Shown here one piece after another: positions 24,770 through 33,687 of a DNA stretch of 64,000 bases. Under the pieces are notes generated by a model. The model was not told the origin of the DNA, did no database searches, and was given only the letters and a program-made list of their open reading frames with translations. The DNA is taken from assembly GCF_009933255.1 (NCBI RefSeq), contig NZ_MAEI01000001.1:93788-157787 (forward strand), given 5' to 3'. Made by a program: the position numbers and the translations under genes. Position 1 is the stretch's first letter. Each line of letters begins with the position of its first letter. This DNA is from Enterococcus diestrammenae (GTDB lineage: Bacteria > Bacillota > Bacilli > Lactobacillales > Enterococcaceae).

Positions 24770-26245
24770 ATGAGAAAAATAACCAAACACCTGCTTGTCT
24801 ATTTACCAATCATCACTTTACTTTTGAGTCTCTTTTCATTTTCCTCGATAAGTGCGAAAGCTGCCGAGACCACCGATCCCATCTATGAACGAATCCAAGA
24901 AAGTGGCGAATTGGTAGTCGGCCTTTCCGCTGACTATGCGCCTTTTGAATTTCACGCTACCGTCGATGGTGTCGATACGGTCGTAGGCTTTGACGTAGCA
25001 ATTGCCGAAAAAATTGCTGCTGACCTAGGTGTCAAGCTAAAAATTGAAGAACTAGGCTTTGATGCCTTGTTGGGTGCCTTAAAAACCGGTAAAATCGACA
25101 TGGTTATCTCCGGCATGAACGCCACGCCAGAGCGAGAAAAAGAAGTCAATTTTACTGATGGCTACATGACCGTCACTCAAAAAGTGATCGTCCGAAAAGC
25201 AGATGCCGATCGTTTTGCTTCTTTAGCTGAACTCAATGGAGCCAATATCGGCGTGCAAAAGCAAAGTGACCAAGAAGCCTTGGCTCAAGCCGAACTACCG
25301 GATTCTAACTTGACTTCATTACAAAAAGTACCAGATTTGATCACGAATTTAACCAATGAAAAAATCGATGGCGTCATCATTGAAGGGCCCGTCGCGGATG
25401 CCTATGTTCAAGTCAATAAAAGCTTGGCAATTGCTGATCAAGTAAAATTTCAAGATGGTAGCAAAGAAATGGCCGCCGCCATCGCTAAAAATGCTCCCTA
25501 CCTGTTGAGCAAAGTCAACGAATCCATCGCTGACATCAAAGCCAACAATTTATTAGACGGTTACCAAAAAGAGGCCAACGAGTTGATGCTAGCCAATACG
25601 GAAGAAGGCTTTTTAAGTAAATACTTACCCTACTATGCCTCTGGGGCGGGCTACACTATTTTCCTAGCCTTCATCGGGGTCTTGTTCGGAGCAATCCTCG
25701 GGGCGGTATTAGCTTTGATGAAGCTTTCTAAAACCAAAATCTTTAAAGCCTTGGCGACGATTTACATCGAGTATGTTCGAGGCACCCCCTTATTGGTCCA
25801 AATCTTCATCGTCTATTTTGGAACCGGGGTCTTGGGTTTTGATATGTCGAAACTGGCAGCCGGCTGTATCGCCTTGGCATTAAACAGTGGTGCCTATGTA
25901 GCGGAAATCATCCGGGCAGGGATCAATGCCGTCAATAAAGGCCAGCTGGAAGCCGCCCGTTCCTTAGGGATGAATCAAGCCCAAGCGATGCGGTTTATCA
26001 TCTTCCCTCAAGCGGTGAAAAATATCTTGCCAGCCTTAGGAAACGAATTTGTAACGGTCATCAAAGAATCTTCCGTCGTCTCTGTCATCGGCGTTTCGGA
26101 ATTGATTTTCCAAACAGGCGTGGTACAAGGCGCCAGCTTCAAGCCGTTTATCCCTTATGTCATCGTTTCTCTAATCTATTTTGTTTTAACCTTTACGATT
26201 TCTCGACTACTTGGTGTTGCTGAAAGGAGAATGGCCAATGATTAA
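24770..26245 (+). CDS. Amino-acid ABC transporter, fused solute-binding protein and permease
   Basis: 491-residue importer subunit with a Sec signal peptide (cleavage after about residue 32, SAKAA), a type-3 periplasmic-binding domain (about 40-275: [39 protein letters not shown], [12 protein letters not shown]) and a C-terminal permease domain with the EAA-like sequence [21 protein letters not shown] near 400. Fusions like this are known from the GlnP family of lactic acid bacteria; here there is only one binding domain. The stop overlaps the ATPase start by eight bases. The substrate is a polar amino acid, possibly glutamine or glutamate. Confidence 0.9.
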   Translation: MRKITKHLLVYLPIITLLLSLFSFSSISAKAAETTDPIYERIQESGELVVGLSADYAPFEFHATVDGVDTVVGFDVAIAEKIAADLGVKLKIEELGFDALLGALKTGKIDMVISGMNATPEREKEVNFTDGYMTVTQKVIVRKADADRFASLAELNGANIGVQKQSDQEALAQAELPDSNLTSLQKVPDLITNLTNEKIDGVIIEGPVADAYVQVNKSLAIADQVKFQDGSKEMAAAIAKNAPYLLSKVNESIADIKANNLLDGYQKEANELMLANTEEGFLSKYLPYYASGAGYTIFLAFIGVLFGAILGAVLALMKLSKTKIFKALATIYIEYVRGTPLLVQIFIVYFGTGVLGFDMSKLAAGCIALALNSGAYVAEIIRAGINAVNKGQLEAARSLGMNQAQAMRFIIFPQAVKNILPALGNEFVTVIKESSVVSVIGVSELIFQTGVVQGASFKPFIPYVIVSLIYFVLTFTISRLLGVAERRMAND

Positions 26246-26960
26246 TGTCAAAAATTTATCCAAAGCTTACGGGGAAAATGAAGTTCTTAAAGGCATCGAC
26301 TTAGATGTGGCAGCTGGTGAAGTCGTAGTGATTATCGGCCCTTCTGGTAGCGGCAAATCCACGTTCCTTCGTTGTCTCAATCTTTTAGAACAGCCCACTG
26401 GTGGCATCATCGAATTTGAAGGACAAAATATCCTCGACAAAAGTGTCAGCATCGACCAATTACGCCAAAAGATGGGGATGGTTTTCCAGAGTTTCAATCT
26501 CTTTCCGCATATGACCGTCTTGGAAAACTTGACGATCAGCCCTCTCAAAGTCAAAAAAGAAAATCCGGAAACGGCTAAAGCCAATGCCATCACCTTACTG
26601 CAACAAGTCGGGCTAGCGGATAAAGCCGATGCGTATCCTGCAAGTTTATCCGGTGGTCAACAACAACGGGTGGCTATCGCCCGCGCTTTGGCTATGAACC
26701 CTGATGTGATGCTCTTTGATGAACCGACGTCGGCCCTCGATCCAGAAATGGTGGGGGAAGTCTTGGCCGTCATGCAATCATTAGCTGAAAAAGGCATGAC
26801 GATGGTCGTGGTTACCCACGAAATGGGCTTTGCCAGAGAAGTCGCTGATCGGGTTATCTTTATGGATCAAGGAATTGTTCAAGAACAAGGGAGCCCTGAG
26901 GAAGTCTTTGGCGCCCCTAAGAACCCTCGGACCCAAGATTTTCTGCGGAAAGTGTTATAA
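26238..26960 (+). CDS. Polar amino-acid ABC transporter ATPase
   Basis: 240-residue ATPase that powers the preceding fused subunit. Walker [10 protein letters not shown] (about 32-40), Q-loop [11 protein letters not shown], signature LSGGQQQR, Walker [13 protein letters not shown] and switch His in VVTHEM are all present. The start at 26238 overlaps the upstream gene and is preceded by AAAGGAGA; an in-frame upstream start would lie within the permease gene. Followed by a terminator at 27033. Confidence 0.93.
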   Translation: MINVKNLSKAYGENEVLKGIDLDVAAGEVVVIIGPSGSGKSTFLRCLNLLEQPTGGIIEFEGQNILDKSVSIDQLRQKMGMVFQSFNLFPHMTVLENLTISPLKVKKENPETAKANAITLLQQVGLADKADAYPASLSGGQQQRVAIARALAMNPDVMLFDEPTSALDPEMVGEVLAVMQSLAEKGMTMVVVTHEMGFAREVADRVIFMDQGIVQEQGSPEEVFGAPKNPRTQDFLRKVL

Positions 26961-27032
26961 ATCTAGGAGGAGCTATCCCTGTTAAGAGGGACTGGCAGCA
27001 CAGTTATTGGACTGTTTACAATAGAAAGTCCC

Positions 27033-27074
27033 GCCCCTTACTGCTAGCTACTAGTAGCGAGGGGCTTTTTTTAG
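27033..27074 (+). terminator. Terminator after the ABC transporter genes
   Basis: GCCCCT, CTGCTA and TAGTAG, AGGGGC arms followed by seven T. Confidence 0.85.
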
Positions 27075-27152
27075 CTATCAGCTTATTTCCCGTCAACTTG
27101 GCTCTTCTCATGAACAAACTGTCAAAAATTCATGAGAAATTGCCCATCTCAA

Positions 27153-27181
27153 TTGTTTTTGACAAATCCAGATGCTACACT
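27153..27181 (+). promoter_or_regulatory. Possible promoter of the MATE transporter leader
   Basis: TTGTTT (27153-27158), 17 bp, TACACT (27176-27181). It would give a leader of about 165 nt before the gene. Confidence 0.4.
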
Positions 27182-27218
27182 AGCCAATAACACGAGCCAC
27201 CAGGTGATCAACGGCGGC

Positions 27219-27290
27219 TTGGATTTAAAAGTGAATATTCGCAAAATCGCCGGGTTTTGCCAACAATTTGTTGGAGAGGGTATCATCTGA
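27219..27290 (+). CDS. Possible leader peptide of the MATE gene
   Basis: A 23-codon frame from TTG at 27219 (an internal GTG at 27231 is an alternative) to TGA at 27288-27290. AGGTG lies about 12 bases upstream, so initiation would be weak. The stop codon falls inside the left arm of the terminator hairpin at 27276-27325; a ribosome stalled or ending there would prevent the hairpin. Coding status is uncertain. Confidence 0.3.
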   Translation: MDLKVNIRKIAGFCQQFVGEGII

Positions 27291-27325
27291 TAGGCCGTAG
27301 AAAGATGATGCACCCTCTATTTTTG
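27276..27325 (+). terminator. Leader terminator (attenuator) upstream of the MATE gene
   Basis: GAGGG and ATCATCT pair with AGATGAT and CCCTC, followed by TATTTTTG. It ends 30 bp before the MATE start, so it would stop transcription before the gene. Two further hairpins (27241-27260 GCAAAA/TTTTGC and 27260-27274 CCAACAA/TTGTTGG) precede it. Confidence 0.7.
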
Positions 27326-27354
27326 TCTTGAGATTTAGGAGGAGAAAACCAGTC

Positions 27355-28647
27355 ATGAAAGAAGTTCGCAGTTACGTCACTAAAAGTGTGTTAAGTACCA
27401 TGGCCTTATCTGCCTATATTTTGGCGGATACCTTATTTGTCGCAAACGGTGTGGGCAACCTGGGACTCACCTCTTTGAATATCGCCTTGCCATTATTTAA
27501 TCTAATCAACGGCTTAGGCCTACTGCTAGGAATGGGCGGGGCCACCTTATTTAGTTTGAAAGGTGGCAAGGGAAGCTATTTTTCCCAATTAGTGGCAACT
27601 GCTGCCTTACTGGGTCTTTGCTTTACTCTGGCAGGAATCTTTTGGGTCACGCCACTCGCCAAACTACTTGGGGACAGTTCTGCTAGTTTGCCTTTGACCG
27701 TAGAATATTTACGCTTTGTTTTGCTATTAGCTCCTTTTTTTATTTTGAACAACCTAGTCTTGGCCTTTGTCCGCAACGATGGCAATCCCCAACTAGCCAT
27801 GATTGCCATGCTATCGTCTAGCTTGTTTAATATCGTTTTTGACTATATTTTTGTCTTTCCTCTAAACATGGGCATGGCGGGAGCAGCTTTAGCCACCGTC
27901 ATCTCACCAATTTTAAGTCTGCTGATTTTAAGCTTTCATCGTAAAAAACCTCAGCGAAAACTGACTCTTGAACTAGCCCTGCCTCAATTGGCAACTATCA
28001 GTCGTGCTGTCCAATTGGGGATGTCTTCGTTCTTGACGGAAATGAGTACCGGTGTCAGTATCTTGATTTTCAACCAGGTTTTACTAGCTTTAAAAGGCGA
28101 TGTGGCAGTAGCAGCTTACGGTGTTCTAGCCAATATCGTCTTGGTAGGTTTGGCGATGTTTACTGGGGTAGCCCAAGGGATTCAGCCATTAATCAGTCGC
28201 ACTGCTGCCAAAAAAGACCAAGCTGCGGTGCAAGGTTACTTACGATGTGGTCTCAAAATTGCTTTGCTGTTGGCGCTTCTTTTATACGGAGTATTGCTAG
28301 TATTTCGCCAGCCTATCACCGGCTTCTTCAATCGCGATCAAGATCCCGTCTTGACGCAGCTGGCAGTGACTGGGATTCCACTGTATTTTCTTTCTTTTTT
28401 TGCTTCCAGTAGCAACATCTTATTGTCAATCTTCTTCTCAGCGATTGGCCGTGCCAAACAAGCCTTTACCATCGCCTTATTACGGGGGTATTTGTTAATT
28501 ATCCCGATTATTTTACTCGCCAGCAAACTAGCGGGTATCACCGGTGTTTGGGGTAGCCTTCCTTTGACGGAGATGCTGACGATGGTCGTCGCTTATAGTT
28601 TATTGCACCAGACGCTCCACCCCAAGACTGTCCGTTCAAGGTCATAA
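27355..28647 (+). CDS. MATE-family efflux transporter
   Basis: Twelve-helix multidrug/toxin exporter of 430 residues, probably sodium- or proton-driven. The MatE repeat appears twice: the first begins SVLSTMALSAYILADTLFVANGVG, the second GMSSFLTEMSTGVSILIFNQVLLALKG near 225. AGGAGGAG precedes the ATG at 27355, which decides against an upstream frame. A structured leader with a terminator suggests regulation by attenuation. The drug or metabolite exported is unknown. Confidence 0.9.
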   Translation: MKEVRSYVTKSVLSTMALSAYILADTLFVANGVGNLGLTSLNIALPLFNLINGLGLLLGMGGATLFSLKGGKGSYFSQLVATAALLGLCFTLAGIFWVTPLAKLLGDSSASLPLTVEYLRFVLLLAPFFILNNLVLAFVRNDGNPQLAMIAMLSSSLFNIVFDYIFVFPLNMGMAGAALATVISPILSLLILSFHRKKPQRKLTLELALPQLATISRAVQLGMSSFLTEMSTGVSILIFNQVLLALKGDVAVAAYGVLANIVLVGLAMFTGVAQGIQPLISRTAAKKDQAAVQGYLRCGLKIALLLALLLYGVLLVFRQPITGFFNRDQDPVLTQLAVTGIPLYFLSFFASSSNILLSIFFSAIGRAKQAFTIALLRGYLLIIPIILLASKLAGITGVWGSLPLTEMLTMVVAYSLLHQTLHPKTVRSRS

Positions 28648-28690
28648 AAAACCGGTTCAAGTACTTTTCAGTAGCTTGAACCGGTTTTTT
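28646..28690. terminator. Bidirectional terminator
   Basis: AAAACCGGTTCAAG pairs with CTTGAACCGGTTTTTT between the convergent MATE and EamA-type genes. Confidence 0.9.
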
Positions 28691-28720
28691 AGTGGGCTTA
28701 CTCATGCGCTAAACCTATAC

Positions 28721-29632
28721 TTATCCGTCATAAAAGCCAAGAATGGCAATCCCTGCCATAATCGCGGCAATCACAACATAATGCTTGGCCGTTAGCCGTT
28801 CCTTTAAGAAGATACGCCCCAGCAACACTGACACGATGGCATAGGAAGAAATCAAAGGGGCGGTAATAACGGCTTCTTGGCTGGAAATCGCGCCAATATA
28901 GAAAAATTGCCCTAAGGTTTCAAAAATCGCTGCTAAGCCTTTGTCCCGTTCTTTAAAGACCGTGAAGGATTCTTTTTTCACTAGTTTCAAATACCCCCAC
29001 AAAAGCAAACCGACGATCAAAAAGGTTAATTCATAGCTCATGTTGGCTTGGTCTTCCGGCAAAATCTGTTTGTATTCCAAATAATAGCTATCCAAGAACG
29101 TACCTAAGCCATCAATCACCATATACAAAATGGGGAACAAAATCGCCACGGCTCCAAAACGATATTTGGGGTCGAACTTAACTCCTTCTGCCGCCAACTC
29201 TGCGTCTTCTTGTTTCTTTTCAAAAATGGACAATAACAAAATTCCGATCAAAATCAGACAAATTGCCACAAACTGGAGGCCTTTCAAAGAATTGCCCATA
29301 ATCAAGAAACCTAACAATGCGGTTACGGCTCCCGAAGAATTACTGATTGGCGATGAAATTGACACTTCAATATAGCGTAAACCAAAATAACCAATCGCCA
29401 TCGATAATATATACATCGCCGAAACCGGTAAATAGATAATGAGATTTTTCCAATCATATGAAATTCCTTCATATACGCCGTAATACAAAATGGCATGGAG
29501 TCCCATCACAAGCCCCACCATGATAGTCGTCTTCATGGCGCTATGGGGATCTGCTGCATTATTGCCTTTTTTATAGAAGAGATCTGCCGTCCCCCAAGCT
29601 AAAATCGTGATCAATGCTGATACAAACCACAT
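28721..29632 (-). CDS. EamA/DMT-type transporter
   Basis: Ten-segment membrane protein of 303 residues of the drug/metabolite transporter superfamily. Two EamA-like halves are visible: SALITILAWGTADLFYKKGN at the start and the second repeat from about residue 165, ending GRIFLKERLTAKHYVVIA. The start at 29632 is preceded by GGGGTG; the longer frame begins within that region. The halves are joined by a charged loop of about 25 residues (EKKQEDAELAAEG). Substrate unknown. Confidence 0.85.
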   Translation of the reverse strand: MWFVSALITILAWGTADLFYKKGNNAADPHSAMKTTIMVGLVMGLHAILYYGVYEGISYDWKNLIIYLPVSAMYILSMAIGYFGLRYIEVSISSPISNSSGAVTALLGFLIMGNSLKGLQFVAICLILIGILLLSIFEKKQEDAELAAEGVKFDPKYRFGAVAILFPILYMVIDGLGTFLDSYYLEYKQILPEDQANMSYELTFLIVGLLLWGYLKLVKKESFTVFKERDKGLAAIFETLGQFFYIGAISSQEAVITAPLISSYAIVSVLLGRIFLKERLTAKHYVVIAAIMAGIAILGFYDG

Positions 29633-29915
29633 AGATGCACCCCATCCTTTCTTCAACATTCATTTTGATTCTTCTTAAAGTTATCTTAATCTTTTTTTCC
29701 GTCAAATATTAGTTATTCTTTACAAGAGAAAACTTTCATTTCATGACAAGAAGCAAAAAACATGCTAAAATGGCAAATGGAAATCCTTGCCAAAAAGGCT
29801 TCAGATGAAATGAAAAAGACCCGTTCACATTCTGTCCATTGACTTTCAATTGGATGTGCTCTTTTTTGTTTAGTCAGCTTGGCGGCAGCGAAAAATTTTA
29901 GCGAGGTGAAAAACC

Positions 29916-30212
29916 ATGGTACCATTCATTATTTACTGGGGCATTATTCTTGTATGTATCGCCTGGTTGGCGTTAAGCGTCTTTTTCTCAGTTTTCTATC
30001 TAGCCAAGAAAGAAAACGGAAATTTATGGGCGTTTGCTTTGTTCAATGTGATTGCAGCGATTGTTTTGGCAATTACTTTGGCGATCTACCGCACATGGGG
30101 TTGGGGTATCACCCAATACTCTAGCTTGATTTATCTAGTGTTAGGGCTATTAGTAGCACTCACTTTGATCCAAGTAGTATTAGGTCGCGAACCAAAAGAA
30201 AAAATTGCCTAA
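29916..30212 (+). CDS. Small hypothetical membrane protein
   Basis: 98 residues with three predicted transmembrane helices (about 5-30, 40-60 and 70-90) and a charged C-terminus EPKEKIA. GAGGTG precedes the ATG, and a good terminator follows, so it is a real single-gene unit. I do not recognise a family. Confidence 0.75.
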   Translation: MVPFIIYWGIILVCIAWLALSVFFSVFYLAKKENGNLWAFALFNVIAAIVLAITLAIYRTWGWGITQYSSLIYLVLGLLVALTLIQVVLGREPKEKIA

Positions 30213-30229
30213 TTTTTTGATTTGGTAAA

Positions 30230-30260
30230 AGTCCTCTGAAGTTTCAGAGGGCTTTTTTTT
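30230..30260 (+). terminator. Terminator
   Basis: GTCCTCTGAA and TTTCAGAGGGC arms with eight T. Confidence 0.9.
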
Positions 30261-30442
30261 AACTAAAGGAGTTGCGCAATAATCGCTACTATGTAGTCCT
30301 ACGAGATTGCCTTCACCAAACGCCCTAGTTTCCCATCCAATAAAGTGAAGTAAAAAGACGTAGTTCACCTGCCACTTTTGATAATCAAGCAAAACTGACT
30401 CCTTTCTCGAAAGCCTGGCACCTTCATCTACCTTTCAATGAA

Positions 30443-30471
30443 ATGTTTTCAAAAAATATTTCTGAAAACAT
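30443..30471. promoter_or_regulatory. Inverted repeat with CodY-box resemblance
   Basis: ATGTTTTCA and TGAAAACAT arms. The right half reads ATATTTCTGAAAACA, 11 of 15 matches to the CodY motif. It lies 11 bp upstream of the -35 box of the riboswitch transcript. Confidence 0.35.
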
Positions 30472-30481
30472 CCCTTAATGA

Positions 30482-30510
30482 TTGACAAGTGCCCTTGTAT
30501 CCTTTAGACT
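30482..30510 (+). promoter_or_regulatory. Promoter of the lysine riboswitch transcript
   Basis: TTGACA (30482-30487), 17 bp, TAGACT (30505-30510). Confidence 0.75.
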
Positions 30511-30547
30511 CCTAACTATAATTATTAAAGTACTAAAATAAAAATTG

Positions 30548-30700
30548 AGATCATGACTTCACCATGTAGAGGTTGCGAAAGCCATTAATCCCGTCGAGCA
30601 AAGCATTGCGACGAAGCGGGTCTAGGGGATTTCGCCGAAACGTTGAGGAGATGCTAATCCTTAGTCGTTGGGCTGCAAATGAATAATTTGCAGACTGTCT
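30548..30700 (+). ncRNA. Lysine riboswitch (L-box)
   Basis: Conserved L-box blocks appear in order: GTAGAGGTTGCGA (5' core), TCTAGGGGATTTCGCCGAAAC, GTTGGGCTGCA with a loop GAATAA and GCAGACTGTC at the 3' end. These match the Bacillus lysC leader pattern (AGAGGTGCG, GGGGAG...CGCCGAAG, GCA...GGCTGTC). A terminator at 30759-30799 follows; lysine binding should favour it and lower expression of the downstream genes. The genes so controlled are the fused ABC subunit at 31110 and its ATPase. Rfam RF00168 is the model to test. Confidence 0.9.
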
Positions 30701-30758
30701 TGGCTTTTGGCCAAGGTGCGCTATGTTTTGTGAGAGGTTTGTCAACAATTGCTTGTTC

Positions 30759-30799
30759 ACAGCCGTTCCTAAGCATAGGGACGGCTGTTTTTGGTTTTT
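30759..30799 (+). terminator. Riboswitch-controlled terminator
   Basis: ACAGCCGT and CCT pair with AGG and ACGGCTGT, then TTTTTGGTTTTT. It lies 60 bp after the L-box. Confidence 0.85.
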
Positions 30800-31037
30800 C
30801 GAGGTGTGTTAATGCTTGGGTCTGGATTTTCTGTTTTCGAAAGAGAACCGTTTTCGAAAACGTCATGACTGAGCAAGATGTCTGGATGCTTTGGACGCCT
30901 TACCCCAAAAAACTGGTTTTTCGGGGTGTGTTAATGCTTGGGTCTGGATTTTCTGTTTTCGAAAGAGAACCATTTTCGAAAACGCCATGACTGAACAAGA
31001 CGTCTGGATGCTTTGGACGCCTTGCCCCCCAAAAAAC
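30793..31037 (+). repeat. Two tandem 122-bp repeats
   Basis: Unit 1 30793-30914, unit 2 30915-31037, about 93 percent identical by eye. Each contains a perfect inverted repeat (GTTTTCGAAA, eight bases, TTTCGAAAAC) and an ATG frame beginning MTEQDVWMLWTP. The unit junction itself forms a CCCC-AAAAAC/GTTTTT-GGGG hairpin. The repeats lie between the riboswitch terminator and the lysine transporter gene. I do not recognise them. Confidence 0.85.
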
Positions 31038-31109
31038 GTTGCTTACTGAAGCTCACTTCGAGTTGCAAGAAACGCCACCTAGCGAGTCTATCTCAAAAAG
31101 GAGAGCATT

Positions 31110-32723
31110 ATGAAAAAGAGAATTGCCATGTTAACCTTGTGGACAGTGTTGTTAGGCGTCTTCGGGCTAGGAGCTGCTAGCTCATCTTATGCCGACGAAA
31201 AAACACCGACCGACAAATTCCGAGTGGGAATGGAAGCGGGTTATGCCCCCTTCAACTGGACCCAAACCGACGATAGCCATGGCGCTGTCCCTCTTGGCAA
31301 CGATAGTTGGGCAGGTGGTTACGATGTTCAAATTGCCAAAAAGGTAGCTAAAGGCTTAGGGAAAGAGCTGGTCATCGTCAAAACTGACTGGGATGGTCTA
31401 CCGGTGGCGCTCCAATCCGGTAATATTGATGCGGTAATCGCCGGTATGTCCCCGACGGCTGAACGTAAAAAAGAAATTGGCTTTACCGATCCTTATTACC
31501 AATCTGATTTGGTGATGGTGGTGCGGGCGGATAGCCAATTTGCCAAGGCTACCTCCCTCGATGATTTCAGAGGTGCAAAAATTACCGGCCAACAATCTAC
31601 TTTCCACTACACTGTCATTGATCAGATTCCTGACGTTGAAAAAGAGCAGGCAGTCAAGACTTTCTCCCAAATGCGGGCGGCTTTATTGTCCGGGGCCATC
31701 GACGGCTATGTCAGCGAACGGCCTGAAGGAGTCACTGCCGAAATAGCCAGCAAGCAATACAAAATGGTGGAATTTCCTGATGGTGCCGGCTTTAAAACCA
31801 ATCCGGAAGATGTTCAAGTAGCAGTAGGTATGCGGCAAAATGATCCTGACATTGCCAAAGTCAATGAGATTTTGGCTGGGATTTCTGAAGCGGAACGCCT
31901 GAGTTTGATGGATCGGGCCATTAAAGAGCAACCAGTGGCGAAATCTGCCGAAGACAATGAAGCCGCCGGTGCCAAACCAGGTCTGCTGACCGATTTTAAA
32001 AACATTTGGACACAATATGGTGGCTTGTTCCTTCGAGGAGCCGGTATGACTTTATTTATCGCTTTGATTTCCACTGTGGTTGGGACCATGATTGGTTTGC
32101 TGATTGGTGTTTTCCGTACCATTCCCGAAGCAGTTTCCAAAGGTCGCCGCACCTTGCAACGCTTCAGCAATTGGCTTTTGTCTGTTTATATCGAAGTGTT
32201 CCGAGGCACCCCGATGATGGTTCAAGCGATGGTTATCTATTACGGCTTGGGGATGGCCTTTGAGATTAACCTCAATCGAACCTTTGCTGCCCTTTTGATC
32301 GTATCCATCAATACTGGCGCCTATATGTCTGAAATCGTCCGTGGCGGGATCTTTGCCGTGGACCGTGGTCAGTTTGAAGCGGCGCAAGCGATTGGCATGA
32401 CCCATGGCCAAACCATGAAAAAAATCGTGATTCCGCAAGTTTTGCGTAATATTTTACCAGCTACCGGAAATGAATTTATCATCAACATCAAAGATACTGC
32501 CGTCCTTAGTGTGATTTCAGTCGCAGATCTCTTCTTCCAAGGAAACTCTGCCGCCGGAACCAATTACAAATACTTCCAAGTCTTTACTATCATTGCTGTG
32601 ATGTACTTGATTATGACCTATACGATCACTCGTATCCTCAGAGCCTTGGAACACAAGATGGACGGCCCTGCTTCATACGAAAAAACCGCTACAAATTCCA
32701 TCCAATCTGAACTGGAAGAATAG
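31110..32723 (+). CDS. Lysine ABC transporter, fused solute-binding protein and permease
   Basis: 537-residue fused importer subunit. Signal peptide with cleavage near residue 28 (SSYADEK), a type-3 amino-acid-binding domain (about 35-270: FRVGMEAGYAPFNWTQ, WDGLPVALQSGNIDAVIAGM, IGFTDPYYQ), then permease helices from about 305 with the EAA-like EAAQAIGMTHGQTMKKIVIPQ. The related subunit at 24770 has the same layout. Lysine as substrate is inferred from the L-box upstream. AAAAGGAG precedes the ATG. The ATPase follows after nine bases. Confidence 0.9.
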   Translation: MKKRIAMLTLWTVLLGVFGLGAASSSYADEKTPTDKFRVGMEAGYAPFNWTQTDDSHGAVPLGNDSWAGGYDVQIAKKVAKGLGKELVIVKTDWDGLPVALQSGNIDAVIAGMSPTAERKKEIGFTDPYYQSDLVMVVRADSQFAKATSLDDFRGAKITGQQSTFHYTVIDQIPDVEKEQAVKTFSQMRAALLSGAIDGYVSERPEGVTAEIASKQYKMVEFPDGAGFKTNPEDVQVAVGMRQNDPDIAKVNEILAGISEAERLSLMDRAIKEQPVAKSAEDNEAAGAKPGLLTDFKNIWTQYGGLFLRGAGMTLFIALISTVVGTMIGLLIGVFRTIPEAVSKGRRTLQRFSNWLLSVYIEVFRGTPMMVQAMVIYYGLGMAFEINLNRTFAALLIVSINTGAYMSEIVRGGIFAVDRGQFEAAQAIGMTHGQTMKKIVIPQVLRNILPATGNEFIINIKDTAVLSVISVADLFFQGNSAAGTNYKYFQVFTIIAVMYLIMTYTITRILRALEHKMDGPASYEKTATNSIQSELEE

Positions 32724-32732
32724 GAGAAAACC

Positions 32733-33482
32733 ATGACTGAACCCATCATCGAAATCAACCATTTGAAAAAAAGCTTCGGCGACAATGTCGTCTTAAAAGA
32801 CATCGATTTCACCGTCAATAAAGGAGAGGTGGTCTCCATCATCGGTTCTTCTGGTTCTGGTAAGTCCACCTTGCTCCGCTGTATCAACTTATTGGAAACC
32901 CCCACTAGTGGTGAAATTCACTATCGTGGTGCGGATGTCTTGCAAAAAAATTACAGTCTCACCAAATACCGTACCCATCTCGGCATGGTCTTCCAATCCT
33001 TCAACCTTTTCAATAATTTGAACGTCTTGGAAAACTGTGTCACCGGTCAAACAACGGTCCTAAAACGCAACCGCGACGCAGCCACAAAAACTGCGATTGC
33101 CCATCTGGAAAAAGTCGGCATGGGCGCCTTCCAAAATGCCATGCCTGCACAACTTTCCGGTGGTCAAAAACAGCGGGTCGCCATTGCTCGCGCCTTGTCG
33201 ATGGATCCGGATGTGATGCTTTTTGATGAACCGACTTCGGCTTTGGACCCAGAAATGGTCGGCGAAGTCTTGAAAACTATGAAAGATTTGGCCACTAGCG
33301 GTTTAACTATGGTAATCGTTACCCACGAAATGGCGTTTGCCAGAGATGTCTCTGACCGAGTGATTTTCATGGATCAAGGGGTGATTGCTGAAGAAGGCAC
33401 TCCCGAAGAAATCTTTGGAAACCCCAAAGAAGCCCGTACAAAAGAATTCTTACATCGGGTGTTAGCTGAAGAGACAGAGTAA
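32733..33482 (+). CDS. Lysine ABC transporter ATPase
   Basis: 249-residue polar amino-acid ATPase: Walker [10 protein letters not shown], signature LSGGQKQR, Walker [13 protein letters not shown], and a switch His in IVTHEM. It works with the preceding fused subunit and shares its riboswitch. Nearly all of its core motifs match the ATPase at 26238, so the two systems are paralogous. Confidence 0.93.
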   Translation: MTEPIIEINHLKKSFGDNVVLKDIDFTVNKGEVVSIIGSSGSGKSTLLRCINLLETPTSGEIHYRGADVLQKNYSLTKYRTHLGMVFQSFNLFNNLNVLENCVTGQTTVLKRNRDAATKTAIAHLEKVGMGAFQNAMPAQLSGGQKQRVAIARALSMDPDVMLFDEPTSALDPEMVGEVLKTMKDLATSGLTMVIVTHEMAFARDVSDRVIFMDQGVIAEEGTPEEIFGNPKEARTKEFLHRVLAEETE

Positions 33483-33503
33483 CAATTGAAAAATCAGTCT
33501 TTC

Positions 33504-33540
33504 CCTCGACACCTACATTGATTGGTGTCGAGGCTTTTTT
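33504..33540 (+). terminator. Terminator of the lysine transporter genes
   Basis: CCTCGACACC and GGTGTCGAGG arms with CTTTTTT. Confidence 0.9.
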
Positions 33541-33564
33541 GGCGACAGCGCTCACGAAAACAAG

Positions 33565-33593
33565 TTGTAAATTTTCAGAAATTTAGGTAAAAT
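33565..33593 (+). promoter_or_regulatory. Promoter of the APC permease
   Basis: TTGTAA (33565-33570), 17 bp, TAAAAT (33588-33593). Confidence 0.6.
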
Positions 33594-33687
33594 AACCTTT
33601 ATGTGACAAAGCTTTTGGTGAATTTACCCACGCCTGACAACCTTCACCACAAGATTGCCACCATTATTTCAGGAGGATTAATTATTC

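Noticed and set aside
30180..30392. 70-residue minus-strand frame
   Set aside because: Covers a terminator and the end of the small membrane protein gene; no start signal.
30679..30990. 103-residue open frame over the riboswitch and repeats
   Set aside because: Its start lies in the conserved P5 loop of the L-box and it reads through the terminator; no ribosome binding site.
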